This document shows, piece after piece, positions 50,116 to 57,412 of a stretch of 64,000 bases of DNA (positions within the stretch are counted from its first letter, which is position 1; each line of letters starts with the position of its first letter). Location of the stretch: the NCBI RefSeq assembly GCF_004006015.1, contig NZ_CP034766.1, positions 930,001-994,000 on the forward strand. The letters run 5' to 3'. This DNA comes from Rhodococcus sp. X156 (GTDB lineage: Bacteria > Actinomycetota > Actinomycetes > Mycobacteriales > Mycobacteriaceae). The translations under genes and the position numbers were made by a program. Below the pieces are notes generated by a model. It ran no database searches. It was not told where the DNA came from and saw only the letters and a program-made list of their open reading frames with translations.

Positions 50116-51104
50116 GCGACTTCCTCACCAGGCTCAAGGCCTTCGAGGGCAAGACCCTGGTTCCCGCCACGTGGGGACCGGACGCGGTGAACACGCCGAT
50201 GATCCGCCACTGGGTGGAGACGATGGGCGACACCAACCCGATCTACCTGGACGAGGCCGCGGCCAAGGCCACCGGACGTCCCGGCGTCGTGGCCCCGGCG
50301 ATGATGCTGCAGGTCTGGACCATGAAGACCTTCGCCGAGAAGATGGCCGCCAACGCCGCCGCGGAGAGCGGTGCCGGCACCGGCGAGCCGTCGGTGGCCG
50401 AGCAGCTGCAGGCGGTCCTGGACGAGGCGGGCTTCACCTCCGTGGTGGCCACCGACTCCGACCAGGAGATCGTCCGCGAGCTGCGCCCCGGTGACGTGGT
50501 CAGCACCACCGAGGTGGTGGAGTCCATCTCGGACGAGAAGAAGACCGGCCTGGGCACCGGCCACTTCGTCACCACGCTGCGCACCTACCGCGACGCCGAC
50601 GACGAGGTGGTGGGCACCCAGCGCTGGCGCCTGCTGCGCTTCAAGCCCACCGAGGCTGCCGCGTCCACCGAGGCTGCCGCGCCGGCACCCGAGCGTGCGC
50701 TGCGCCCCCGCCCGGCGCTCAACCAGGACAACCTCTTCTGGTTCGAGGCGGCCAAGGAGCACCGGCTGGTCATCCAGCGCTGCACCAGCTGCGGCACGCT
50801 GCGCCACCCCACCGGCCCCATGTGCGGGCAGTGCCAGTCGCTGGACTGGGACACCGTGGACGCCTCCGGGCGCGGGGTCGTCTACAGCTTCGTGGTCAAC
50901 CACCACCCCAAGATCGATGCCTTCGACTACCCGCTGGTGGTCGCCGTCATCGAGCTCGAGGAGGGGACCCGACTGATCGCCAACATGACACACGTCCAGC
51001 CCGACGAGGTGACGATCGGCATGCCGGTCGAGCTGGACTGGATCGACGCAGACCCGGAGCTGACGCTTCCCGCGTTCCGGCCGGCCGCAGGAGAGAGCAT
51101 CTGA
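50112..51104 (+). CDS. MaoC-DUF35 hydratase/aldolase subunit, ChsH2-like
   Basis: A 330-residue two-domain protein. Residues 1-180 are a MaoC-like hotdog hydratase domain (MIRHWVETMGDTNPIYLDEA, VVAPAMMLQVWTM). Residues about 215-330 are a DUF35 zinc-ribbon/OB domain with Cys pairs in CTSCGTLRHPTGPMCGQC. In Mycobacterium, ChsH2 pairs with ChsH1 for side-chain hydration, and its DUF35 domain supports the Ltp2 aldolase that frees propionyl-CoA. Both partners follow in this operon. The GTG start overlaps the FadE29-like stop. Confidence 0.9.
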   Translation: MSDFLTRLKAFEGKTLVPATWGPDAVNTPMIRHWVETMGDTNPIYLDEAAAKATGRPGVVAPAMMLQVWTMKTFAEKMAANAAAESGAGTGEPSVAEQLQAVLDEAGFTSVVATDSDQEIVRELRPGDVVSTTEVVESISDEKKTGLGTGHFVTTLRTYRDADDEVVGTQRWRLLRFKPTEAAASTEAAAPAPERALRPRPALNQDNLFWFEAAKEHRLVIQRCTSCGTLRHPTGPMCGQCQSLDWDTVDASGRGVVYSFVVNHHPKIDAFDYPLVVAVIELEEGTRLIANMTHVQPDEVTIGMPVELDWIDADPELTLPAFRPAAGESI

Positions 51105-52219
51105 TGGACTTCACCCTGAGCGAGGAGCAGGAGGCCATTCGCGGCCTCGCTGCCGACATCTTCACCGGCAAGGCCACCACCGACCGGGTCAAGGAGGTCG
51201 AGAAGACCGCCGAGAACGTCGACCGCGAGCTGTGGCGCGAGCTGGCCAACAGCGGCCTGCTGGGCATCGCGCTCCCGGAGGACCTCGGCGGCGGCGGCCT
51301 GGGGCTGGCCGAGCTGTACGTGCTGCTGGAGCAGCAGGGCCGCCACGTGGCCCCGGTGCCGGTGTGGCCGCACACGCTGGCCGCGCTGGCCATCGCCGAG
51401 CACGGCACGCCCGCGCAGCGCACCGAGCTGGTCCCGGCCGCGGCCGAGGGCAGCATCATCCTGACCGTGGGTCTGGAGGAGTTCGGCACCTTCACCGACG
51501 GCGCCCCCACCGTGTCCGCCCGCCAGGACGCCGACGGCCAGTGGCGCCTCAGCGGCGCCAAGGCCGTGGTACCGGTGACCCACGTGGCCCACCGCGCCGT
51601 GGTCTCGGCCAGCACGGACACCGGCCCCGCGCTGTTCCTGCTCGACCTGGCCGCCGAGGGCGTGCAGGTGGAGCAGACGGTGTCCACCACCCACGAGGTG
51701 TGCGGCAACGTGGACCTCAGCTCCGCCCCCGCCGAGCTGGTCGGCGCCGCCGACGGCAGCACGGTGTCCTGGCTGCTCGACCGGGTGGAGCTGGCGCTGG
51801 CCGCCATCGCGATCGGCGTCGGCGACGGCGCCGTGCGCCAGGCCGTGGACTACCTCAACGGGCGCCACCAGTTCGGCAAGCCGCTGGCCACCTTCCAGGC
51901 CGTCGCCCACCAGATGGCCGACTGCTACATCGACCTGGAGGCCATGCGGGTCACCCTGTGGCAGGCCGCGTGGCTGCTGTCGGAGGGCCTGGACACCGGC
52001 ACCTCGGTGCTGGTGGCCAAGTGGTGGGCCACCGACGGTGGACAGCGCGTGGTTCACCGCACCCAGCACGTGCACGGCGGCATCGGCGTGGACACCGACT
52101 ACCCGGTGCACCGCTACCTGCTGTGGAACAAGCAGATCGCCGCGACCCTCGGTGGCGCCAGCTCCGACCTCGCCCGCCTGGGCGCGCAGCTGGCCGCCGG
52201 TGTCGAGGTGGCCTCGTGA
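51104..52219 (+). CDS. Acyl-CoA dehydrogenase, FadE28 (ChsE1)-like
   Basis: A 371-residue dehydrogenase: MDFTLSEEQEAIRGLAADIF at the start, LGIALPEDLGGGGLGLAELY, GRHQFGKPLATFQAVAHQMA, and THEVCGNVDLSSAP in the middle domain. It lacks a clear C-terminal catalytic Glu motif of ordinary FadE proteins, as in FadE28, the partner of FadE29. The start overlaps the ChsH2-like stop (TGATG). Its position between the chsH2- and chsH1-like genes differs from the mycobacterial order. Confidence 0.87.
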   Translation: MDFTLSEEQEAIRGLAADIFTGKATTDRVKEVEKTAENVDRELWRELANSGLLGIALPEDLGGGGLGLAELYVLLEQQGRHVAPVPVWPHTLAALAIAEHGTPAQRTELVPAAAEGSIILTVGLEEFGTFTDGAPTVSARQDADGQWRLSGAKAVVPVTHVAHRAVVSASTDTGPALFLLDLAAEGVQVEQTVSTTHEVCGNVDLSSAPAELVGAADGSTVSWLLDRVELALAAIAIGVGDGAVRQAVDYLNGRHQFGKPLATFQAVAHQMADCYIDLEAMRVTLWQAAWLLSEGLDTGTSVLVAKWWATDGGQRVVHRTQHVHGGIGVDTDYPVHRYLLWNKQIAATLGGASSDLARLGAQLAAGVEVAS

Positions 52220-52680
52220 GCGCCACCGCCGCAGCGCTGCAGGGCCGCAGCTACGACGACGTCCAGGTGGGGGAGCAGCTGCCCGAGCTGGCCGTCCCGC
52301 TCACCCGCACGCTGATCATCGCCACGGCGCTGGCCACCCGGGACTTCCAGGACGTTCACCACGACCCGACGCTGGCGGCCGAGCGTGGCTCCCGGGACAT
52401 CTTCATGAACATCCTCACCAGCAACGGCCTGGTGGGCCGCTACGTCACCGACTGGGCCGGGCCGCAGGTCTTCCTGCGTCGGGTGAACATCCGGCTGGGT
52501 GCGCCCAACTACCCCGGCGACACCATGACCATGAGCGGTGAGGTGGTGTCCAAGCAGGACGGCGCCGTCGAGGTGAAGGTGGTCGGGGCCAACAGCCTGG
52601 GCAACCACGCCAGCGGCACCGTCACGGTCGTCTTCCCGACCGGCGCCTCCGCGGTCGCCACCGAAGGAGCGAACAGCTGA
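52216..52680 (+). CDS. MaoC-like enoyl-CoA hydratase subunit, ChsH1-like
   Basis: A 154-residue single hotdog domain. The hydratase-2 type catalytic Asp/His pair lies in RDFQDVHHDPTLA, and LTSNGLVGRYVTDWAG is the second conserved part. In Mycobacterium ChsH1 provides the working active site of the ChsH1-ChsH2 hydratase. The GTG start overlaps the FadE28-like stop, and the stop overlaps the Ltp2-like start (TGATG). Confidence 0.9.
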   Translation: MSATAAALQGRSYDDVQVGEQLPELAVPLTRTLIIATALATRDFQDVHHDPTLAAERGSRDIFMNILTSNGLVGRYVTDWAGPQVFLRRVNIRLGAPNYPGDTMTMSGEVVSKQDGAVEVKVVGANSLGNHASGTVTVVFPTGASAVATEGANS

Positions 52681-53858
52681 TGGCTCCCAGCCCCCTGTCC
52701 GGCGCCGCCGCCATCGTCGGCATCGGCGCCACCGAGTTCTCCAAGGCTTCCGGGCGCAGCGAGCTCTCGCTGGCCTGCGAGGCCATCGTCGCCGCGCTGG
52801 CCGACGCCGGCATCGATCCGTCCGAGGTGGACGGGCTCTCCACCTACACCGCGGAGACCAACGGCGAGGTGCTGGTCGCCCGCAACTGTGGCCTGGGCGA
52901 GCTCAAGTTCTTCTCCCGCATCGGCTACGGCGGCGGCGCCGCGTGCGCCACCGTGCAGCAGGCGGCCATGGCCGTGGCGACCGGCGTGGCCGACGTGGTG
53001 GTCTGCTACCGCGCGTTCAACGAGCGCTCCGGGGTCCGCTACGGCCTCGGCCAGCACGACCGCCCGCTGGACAGCACCGCCGACCGGGCCGCCTACGCCT
53101 GGCTGACCCCGCAGGGGCTGTCCACGCCCGCGCAGTGGGTGGCGATGTTCGCCCGCCGCTACATGCACCAGCACGGTGCCACCAGCGAGGACTTCGGCCG
53201 AGTGGCCGTGGTGGCGCGCAAGCACGCGGCCAACAACCCCAAGGCGTGGTTCTACGAGCGCCCCATCACGCTGGCCGACCACCAGGCCTCGCGCTGGATC
53301 GCCGAGCCGCTGCACCTGCTGGACTGCTGCCAGGAGACCGACGGTGGCCAGGCGCTGGTCATCGTCTCCGCCGAGCGGGCCAAGGACCTCAAGCACACCC
53401 CCGCCATCATCAAGGGTGCGGCGCAGGGCTCGGGCAAGGACCAGCACATGATGACCAGCTACTACCGCCCGGACATCACCGGCATCCCGGAGATGGGCCT
53501 GGTCGGCCGGCAGCTGTACAGCCAGAGCGGGCTTGGCCCGGACGACGTGCAGGCCGCCGTCCTCTACGACCACTTCACCCCGCTGGTGCTCCCGCAGCTG
53601 GAGGAGCTGGGCTTCTGCGGCGTGGGGGAGGCCAAGGACTTCATCGCCGACGGCAACCTGGAGATCGGTGGGCGCCTGCCCAGCAACACCCACGGCGGCC
53701 AGGTCGGCGAGGCGTACCTGCACGGCACCAACGGCATCGCCGAGGCGGTGCGGGTGCTGCGTGGCACGTCCACCAACCAGCCCGAGGGCGTGCAGAACAT
53801 GGTCGTCACGGCGGGCACCGCGGTGCCCACCAGCGGCCTGCTGCTCGGCCTGGCCTGA
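52680..53858 (+). CDS. Thiolase-fold lipid-transfer protein/retro-aldolase, Ltp2-like
   Basis: A 392-residue thiolase-fold protein, close to Ltp2 in length. Motifs: AAIVGIGATEFSKASGRSEL, SRIGYGGGAACATVQQAAMA, HDRPLDSTADRAAYAWLTPQ, AAVLYDHFTPLVLPQLEELG and SNTHGGQVGEAYLHG. Ltp2 acts as an aldolase, not a thiolase, splitting the hydrated side chain to propionyl-CoA and a C17 ketone, together with the DUF35 domain of ChsH2. The presence of the entire set in one transcript supports that role here. Confidence 0.9.
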   Translation: MAPSPLSGAAAIVGIGATEFSKASGRSELSLACEAIVAALADAGIDPSEVDGLSTYTAETNGEVLVARNCGLGELKFFSRIGYGGGAACATVQQAAMAVATGVADVVVCYRAFNERSGVRYGLGQHDRPLDSTADRAAYAWLTPQGLSTPAQWVAMFARRYMHQHGATSEDFGRVAVVARKHAANNPKAWFYERPITLADHQASRWIAEPLHLLDCCQETDGGQALVIVSAERAKDLKHTPAIIKGAAQGSGKDQHMMTSYYRPDITGIPEMGLVGRQLYSQSGLGPDDVQAAVLYDHFTPLVLPQLEELGFCGVGEAKDFIADGNLEIGGRLPSNTHGGQVGEAYLHGTNGIAEAVRVLRGTSTNQPEGVQNMVVTAGTAVPTSGLLLGLA

Positions 53859-53863
53859 GCCCG

Positions 53864-54691
53864 GTGAGCACCACCACCGGCCTGGACCCACGGCCGGCGG
53901 GGGAGTGGGCCGGCACCGCGCTGGGCACCCGCACCGTCGCCTACGACGAGCGCGACGCGATCCTCTACGCGCTCGCCGTGGGCGCGGCGGCCACCGACCT
54001 CGACCTGGTCTTCGAGCGAGACCTGCGGGTGCTGCCCACGTTCGCGCTGTCCCTGGCGCAGTGGGCCCCGGACGCGCTGGGCTCAGCCGGCGGCTTTGAC
54101 ACCCGCACCTCGGTGCACGGGGCGCAGGAGCTGACGGTGCTCAAGCCGCTGCCCCGCTCCGGTGAGCTCACCATGTCCGCCTCGGTGGGGCAGGTGTGGG
54201 ACAAGGGCGCGGCCGCGGTGTTCGAGGTCGCGGTGGAGAGCGAGTACTTCGTCGCCACCTGGTCGATCTTCGGCCCCGGCAGCGGTGGCTTCGGTGGCGA
54301 GCGCGGACCGGGCAAGCCGCCGGCGCCGAGCACGCCGCCCACCGACAGCCGCGCGCTGCCCACCTCACCACGGCAGGCGGTGCTCTACCGGCTCACCGGC
54401 GACCGCCACCCCATCCACGTCGACCCGGTGGCCGCCGCGGGCATCGGGCAGCCGCGGCCGATCATGCACGGCCTGTGCACCGTGGCGACGGCGATGCTGG
54501 GGGCCGCTGACGCCCTGGGCGCGCACCCGGCGGACCTCGCTGCCCTGGCTGGACGCTTCGCCGCGCCCGCCTTTCCCGGCGACACCCTGCGGCTGGACCT
54601 GTGGCAGCCGCAGGCCGGCCCGCTGGCGTTCGAGGTGCACGGACCCGACGGCGCCGCCGTGGTCAGCGCCGGCCGCCTCGCCTTCGCCTGA
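53864..54691 (+). CDS. Hydratase-2 type enoyl-CoA hydratase (MaoC double hotdog), Rv3538-like
   Basis: A 275-residue protein with two hotdog domains: an inactive first one (VLPTFALSLAQWAPDAL, VWDKGAAAVFEVAVE) and an active second one with YRLTGDRHPIHVDPVAAAG and PIMHGLCTVATA, the R-hydratase signature. It resembles Rv3538 of the mycobacterial cholesterol regulon, which hydrates 2-enoyl-CoA of the longer side chain. GTG start six bases past the Ltp2-like stop. Confidence 0.88.
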   Translation: MSTTTGLDPRPAGEWAGTALGTRTVAYDERDAILYALAVGAAATDLDLVFERDLRVLPTFALSLAQWAPDALGSAGGFDTRTSVHGAQELTVLKPLPRSGELTMSASVGQVWDKGAAAVFEVAVESEYFVATWSIFGPGSGGFGGERGPGKPPAPSTPPTDSRALPTSPRQAVLYRLTGDRHPIHVDPVAAAGIGQPRPIMHGLCTVATAMLGAADALGAHPADLAALAGRFAAPAFPGDTLRLDLWQPQAGPLAFEVHGPDGAAVVSAGRLAFA

Positions 54692-54731
54692 CCCGAGCAC
54701 CCCCCTCCGTCAACCCCTCTGGAGCGCACCC

Positions 54732-55508
54732 ATGAGCACCGACTCCTCCCGCACGCTCGAGGGCAAGGTCGCCCTGATCACCGGTGCCGGACAGGGCGTG
54801 GGGCAGGGCATCGCCTTCGCCCTGGCCCGCCGCGGAGCGGCCATCGCGGTGGCCGGGCGCACCGAGCAGAAGCTGCTGGACACCTGCAAGGAGATCGAGG
54901 CGTTCGGCGGCCGGGCCGAGCCGGTGGTCTGCGACGTCAGCGTCGCCGCGCAGGTGGCCCCGGCCGTGGAGCGCACCGTGGAGCTGCTGGGCGGGCTGGA
55001 CATCTTGGTGAACAACGCCAACTCCTCGGCCCTGGGGAGCCTGCTGGAGATCGACGTGGACCTGCTGGAGAAGGCGTTTGCCACCGGGCCGCTGGCAGCG
55101 CTGCGGCTGATGAAGGCCTGCCACCCGCACATGAAGGCCGCCGGCGGCGGAGCGATCATCAACATGGTGAGCTCGGCGGCGGTGCGCTGGGACACCAGCG
55201 GCTACGGCGCCTACGCCTCGGCCAAGGAGGCCATGCGCTCGCTCACCCGCACCGCGGCCAGCGAGTGGGGGGTCGACGGCATCCGGGTGAACGCCGTGGC
55301 GCCGCACGCGCTCTCGCCCGGCCTGAAGTGGTGGACGGAGAACCGCCCGGAGGAGGCTGCGGAGTTCGTCAAGACCATCCCGCTCGGCCGCATCGGTGAC
55401 TGCGAGCAGGACATCGGCCGTGCGGTCGCCTTCCTGGTGGGACCCGACGCGGGGTACCTGAGCGGGGCGACCATCCCGCTCGACGGTGGTCAGGCCCGCT
55501 GGTCCTGA
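54732..55508 (+). CDS. SDR family oxidoreductase
   Basis: A 258-residue dehydrogenase: TGAGQGVGQGIAFALARRGA for the cofactor, NNAN instead of NNAG (LVNNANSSALGSLLEI), catalytic YGAYASAKEAM and the end YLSGATIPLDGG. It is 40 bases after the hydratase gene and is the last gene of the igr-like operon. Expected to oxidise a 3-hydroxyacyl-CoA or a ring alcohol; closest in layout to the SDRs at 31124 and 43233. Confidence 0.9.
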   Translation: MSTDSSRTLEGKVALITGAGQGVGQGIAFALARRGAAIAVAGRTEQKLLDTCKEIEAFGGRAEPVVCDVSVAAQVAPAVERTVELLGGLDILVNNANSSALGSLLEIDVDLLEKAFATGPLAALRLMKACHPHMKAAGGGAIINMVSSAAVRWDTSGYGAYASAKEAMRSLTRTAASEWGVDGIRVNAVAPHALSPGLKWWTENRPEEAAEFVKTIPLGRIGDCEQDIGRAVAFLVGPDAGYLSGATIPLDGGQARWS

Positions 55509-55520
55509 CCCCGGCACGAT

Positions 55521-55602
55521 CCCACTGAGCGGAATCCGGTGCCGCCGGGCTGATCTTTGCCACAAGATGGCGCATACCGAACGGGAAAGTGACCTGCGTC
55601 AC
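55521..55602 (+). repeat. Upstream regulatory repeat of the first binding protein gene
   Basis: CCCACTGAGCGGAATCCG (55521) and, 27 bases on, GGCTGATCTTTGCCACAAGA recur at the same spacing upstream of the second binding protein (57284 and 57311). GCCA-5-TGGC forms an inverted repeat inside. A Crp-like site closes the block. Confidence 0.8.
55589..55602 (+). promoter_or_regulatory. Crp-like site GTGA-6-TCAC
   Basis: AGTGACCTGCGTCACT matches the core of Crp/GlxR sites and lies 43 bases upstream of the first binding protein gene. The corresponding site at the paralogue is GTGA-6-TCAT. Confidence 0.5.
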
Positions 55603-55644
55603 TACGCCTGTTGCCGTGCAGGTGTGCCCCGTGGAGGTTTCCGG

Positions 55645-57267
55645 ATGCTGCGTCCCCGTAAGAGCGTGGCCCGCCTTGGGCGCCTGGTGGCGGTAGCCCT
55701 GGCCGGCAGCGTGCTGCTGGCCTCGTGCGCCAGCACCAACGACGACGCCGACGGCGGTGCCGGCGCACCCGCCCCGGCCCCCGAGGCGGGGCTCGTCGGC
55801 AACCAGGACAACAGCGGGACGCCCGTCAAGGGCGGCACCATGACCTTTGCCCCCTACGGCTTCGTCGCCAGCCTGGACCCCACCAAGGCGCTGCCCGCCG
55901 GTGCCACCGGTGGCACCGAGGAGGCGGCGGTCTACGACCTGCTGATGCGCTACGACCACGACCGCAAGTCCTACGTGCCCAAGCTGGCCAAGTCCCTCGA
56001 GGTCAGCGACGACCAGCTGACCTGGACGCTCACGCTGCGGGAGAACATCACCTTCAGCGACGGCACTCCGCTGGACGCGGCCGCGGTGATCGCCAGCATC
56101 AACCGGTACAACGCCGGCCGCGGCTCGCTGAACGAGGTGTGGACCAGCACCGTCACCTCCGTCACGGCGACCGACCCGCAGACGGTGTCGATCACCGTGA
56201 ACCAGCCGTACTCCGAGCTGCCGGCGCTGCTGGCCACCGGCCACGGCATGGTCCTGGCCCCGGCCGCCTACCGGGACCCCGCCAAGTTCAACCCGATCGG
56301 GGCGGGGCCGTTCACGGTGGAGCGCTTCACCGCCAACAACGAGCTGGTGCTCAAGGCCCGACCGGACTACTGGGACGGTGCGCCCCACCTGGAGCGGCTG
56401 CGCTTCGTGGCCATCAACGGCGAGCAGGCCAAGGCCGATGGGCTGAAGTCCGGTGGCAACACCGCGGCCTACCTGCGCAGCGCGGTGACCGTGGACGAGA
56501 CCCTCAACGCCGGCTACCCCGGCTTCGTGGACGCCCCCGCGCTGAGCGCGACCGCCCAGATCAACACCCGGGCCGGCAAGCCCGGCGCCGACCTCACGGT
56601 GCGCCAGGCCATCGCCCACGCGGTGAACGAGAACGTCTTCAACGAGCGGGTCTGGGGCGGCAAGGGACTGCCCGGCCGCGACGTGTTCCCGGCGCACTCC
56701 GCGTGGAACACCGACGTCAAGGGTCTGGCCCACGACCCGGCCAAGGCCAAGGCGCTGCTGGAGGAGGCCAAGAAGAAGGGCTACGACGGCAGGCTCACCT
56801 ACCTCGGACTGAACGAGCCGGCTGCGCAGCAGAGCGCGCTCGCCGTGCAGGCGATGCTCCAGGCCGTCGGCTTCACGGTGGACATCGCCTACGCCAACAA
56901 CCTCACCGAGCTGGTCAAGAAGATGTACGTCGACCACGACTTCGACATCACCTACGGCGCATACAACGTCCAGGACGCCGCGCCGTTCACCCGGTTGAAG
57001 CCCGCCCTCACCACCGGGGCGTCCAACAACATCATGGGCTACAGCGACCCCGGGATGGACGCGCTGCTGCTCAAGCTGAAGAGCGCCGACGGCGACGACG
57101 CCAAGCGCACGGTGCTGGGCGAGATCCAGCAGAAGATCAACGACACCGTCCCGGTGGTGCCGATCGGGGCCTTCAAGACCTTCATCGCCTGGCAGCAGAA
57201 CCTGCACGGGGTCAGCCCCAGCTCGGACGGCATCATGCTGTTCGAGAAGGCGTGGCTCACGCCCTGA
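55645..57267 (+). CDS. ABC transporter substrate-binding lipoprotein, family 5 (Opp/Dpp type), copy 1
   Basis: A 540-residue exported solute receptor. The signal peptide ends at the lipobox LLASC (Cys28). The mature part has the family 5 pattern GTPVKGGTMTFAPYGFVASL, LTLRENITFSDGTPLDAAAV, FNPIGAGPFTVERFTANNEL, LRQAIAH-type region (TVRQAIAHAVNENVF) and a closing GVSPSSDGIMLF. Ligands of this class include peptides, sugars, glycosides and small hydrophobic compounds. The ATG at 55645 follows a GGAGG. A near-identical paralogue of the same length follows. Confidence 0.92.
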   Translation: MLRPRKSVARLGRLVAVALAGSVLLASCASTNDDADGGAGAPAPAPEAGLVGNQDNSGTPVKGGTMTFAPYGFVASLDPTKALPAGATGGTEEAAVYDLLMRYDHDRKSYVPKLAKSLEVSDDQLTWTLTLRENITFSDGTPLDAAAVIASINRYNAGRGSLNEVWTSTVTSVTATDPQTVSITVNQPYSELPALLATGHGMVLAPAAYRDPAKFNPIGAGPFTVERFTANNELVLKARPDYWDGAPHLERLRFVAINGEQAKADGLKSGGNTAAYLRSAVTVDETLNAGYPGFVDAPALSATAQINTRAGKPGADLTVRQAIAHAVNENVFNERVWGGKGLPGRDVFPAHSAWNTDVKGLAHDPAKAKALLEEAKKKGYDGRLTYLGLNEPAAQQSALAVQAMLQAVGFTVDIAYANNLTELVKKMYVDHDFDITYGAYNVQDAAPFTRLKPALTTGASNNIMGYSDPGMDALLLKLKSADGDDAKRTVLGEIQQKINDTVPVVPIGAFKTFIAWQQNLHGVSPSSDGIMLFEKAWLTP

Positions 57268-57283
57268 CCGGCCGCTCCGGTGT

Positions 57284-57366
57284 CCCACTGAGCGGAATCC
57301 GCCGCCGCCAGGCTGATCTTTGCCACAAGATGGCACCTGCCGAACAGTAATAGTGAAACGCGTCAT
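57284..57366 (+). repeat. Upstream regulatory repeat of the second binding protein gene, with Crp-like site
   Basis: Second copy of the block at 55521-55602, with the same 27-base offset between CCCACTGAGCGGAATCCG and GGCTGATCTTTGCCACAAGA. It ends in GTGAAACGCGTCAT (57353-57366), a Crp-like site with one mismatch in the right half. Confidence 0.8.
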
Positions 57367-57412
57367 AACGCTGCTGTTCCCCCAACTCACGTGTCGCCTG
57401 TGGAGGGTCTGA

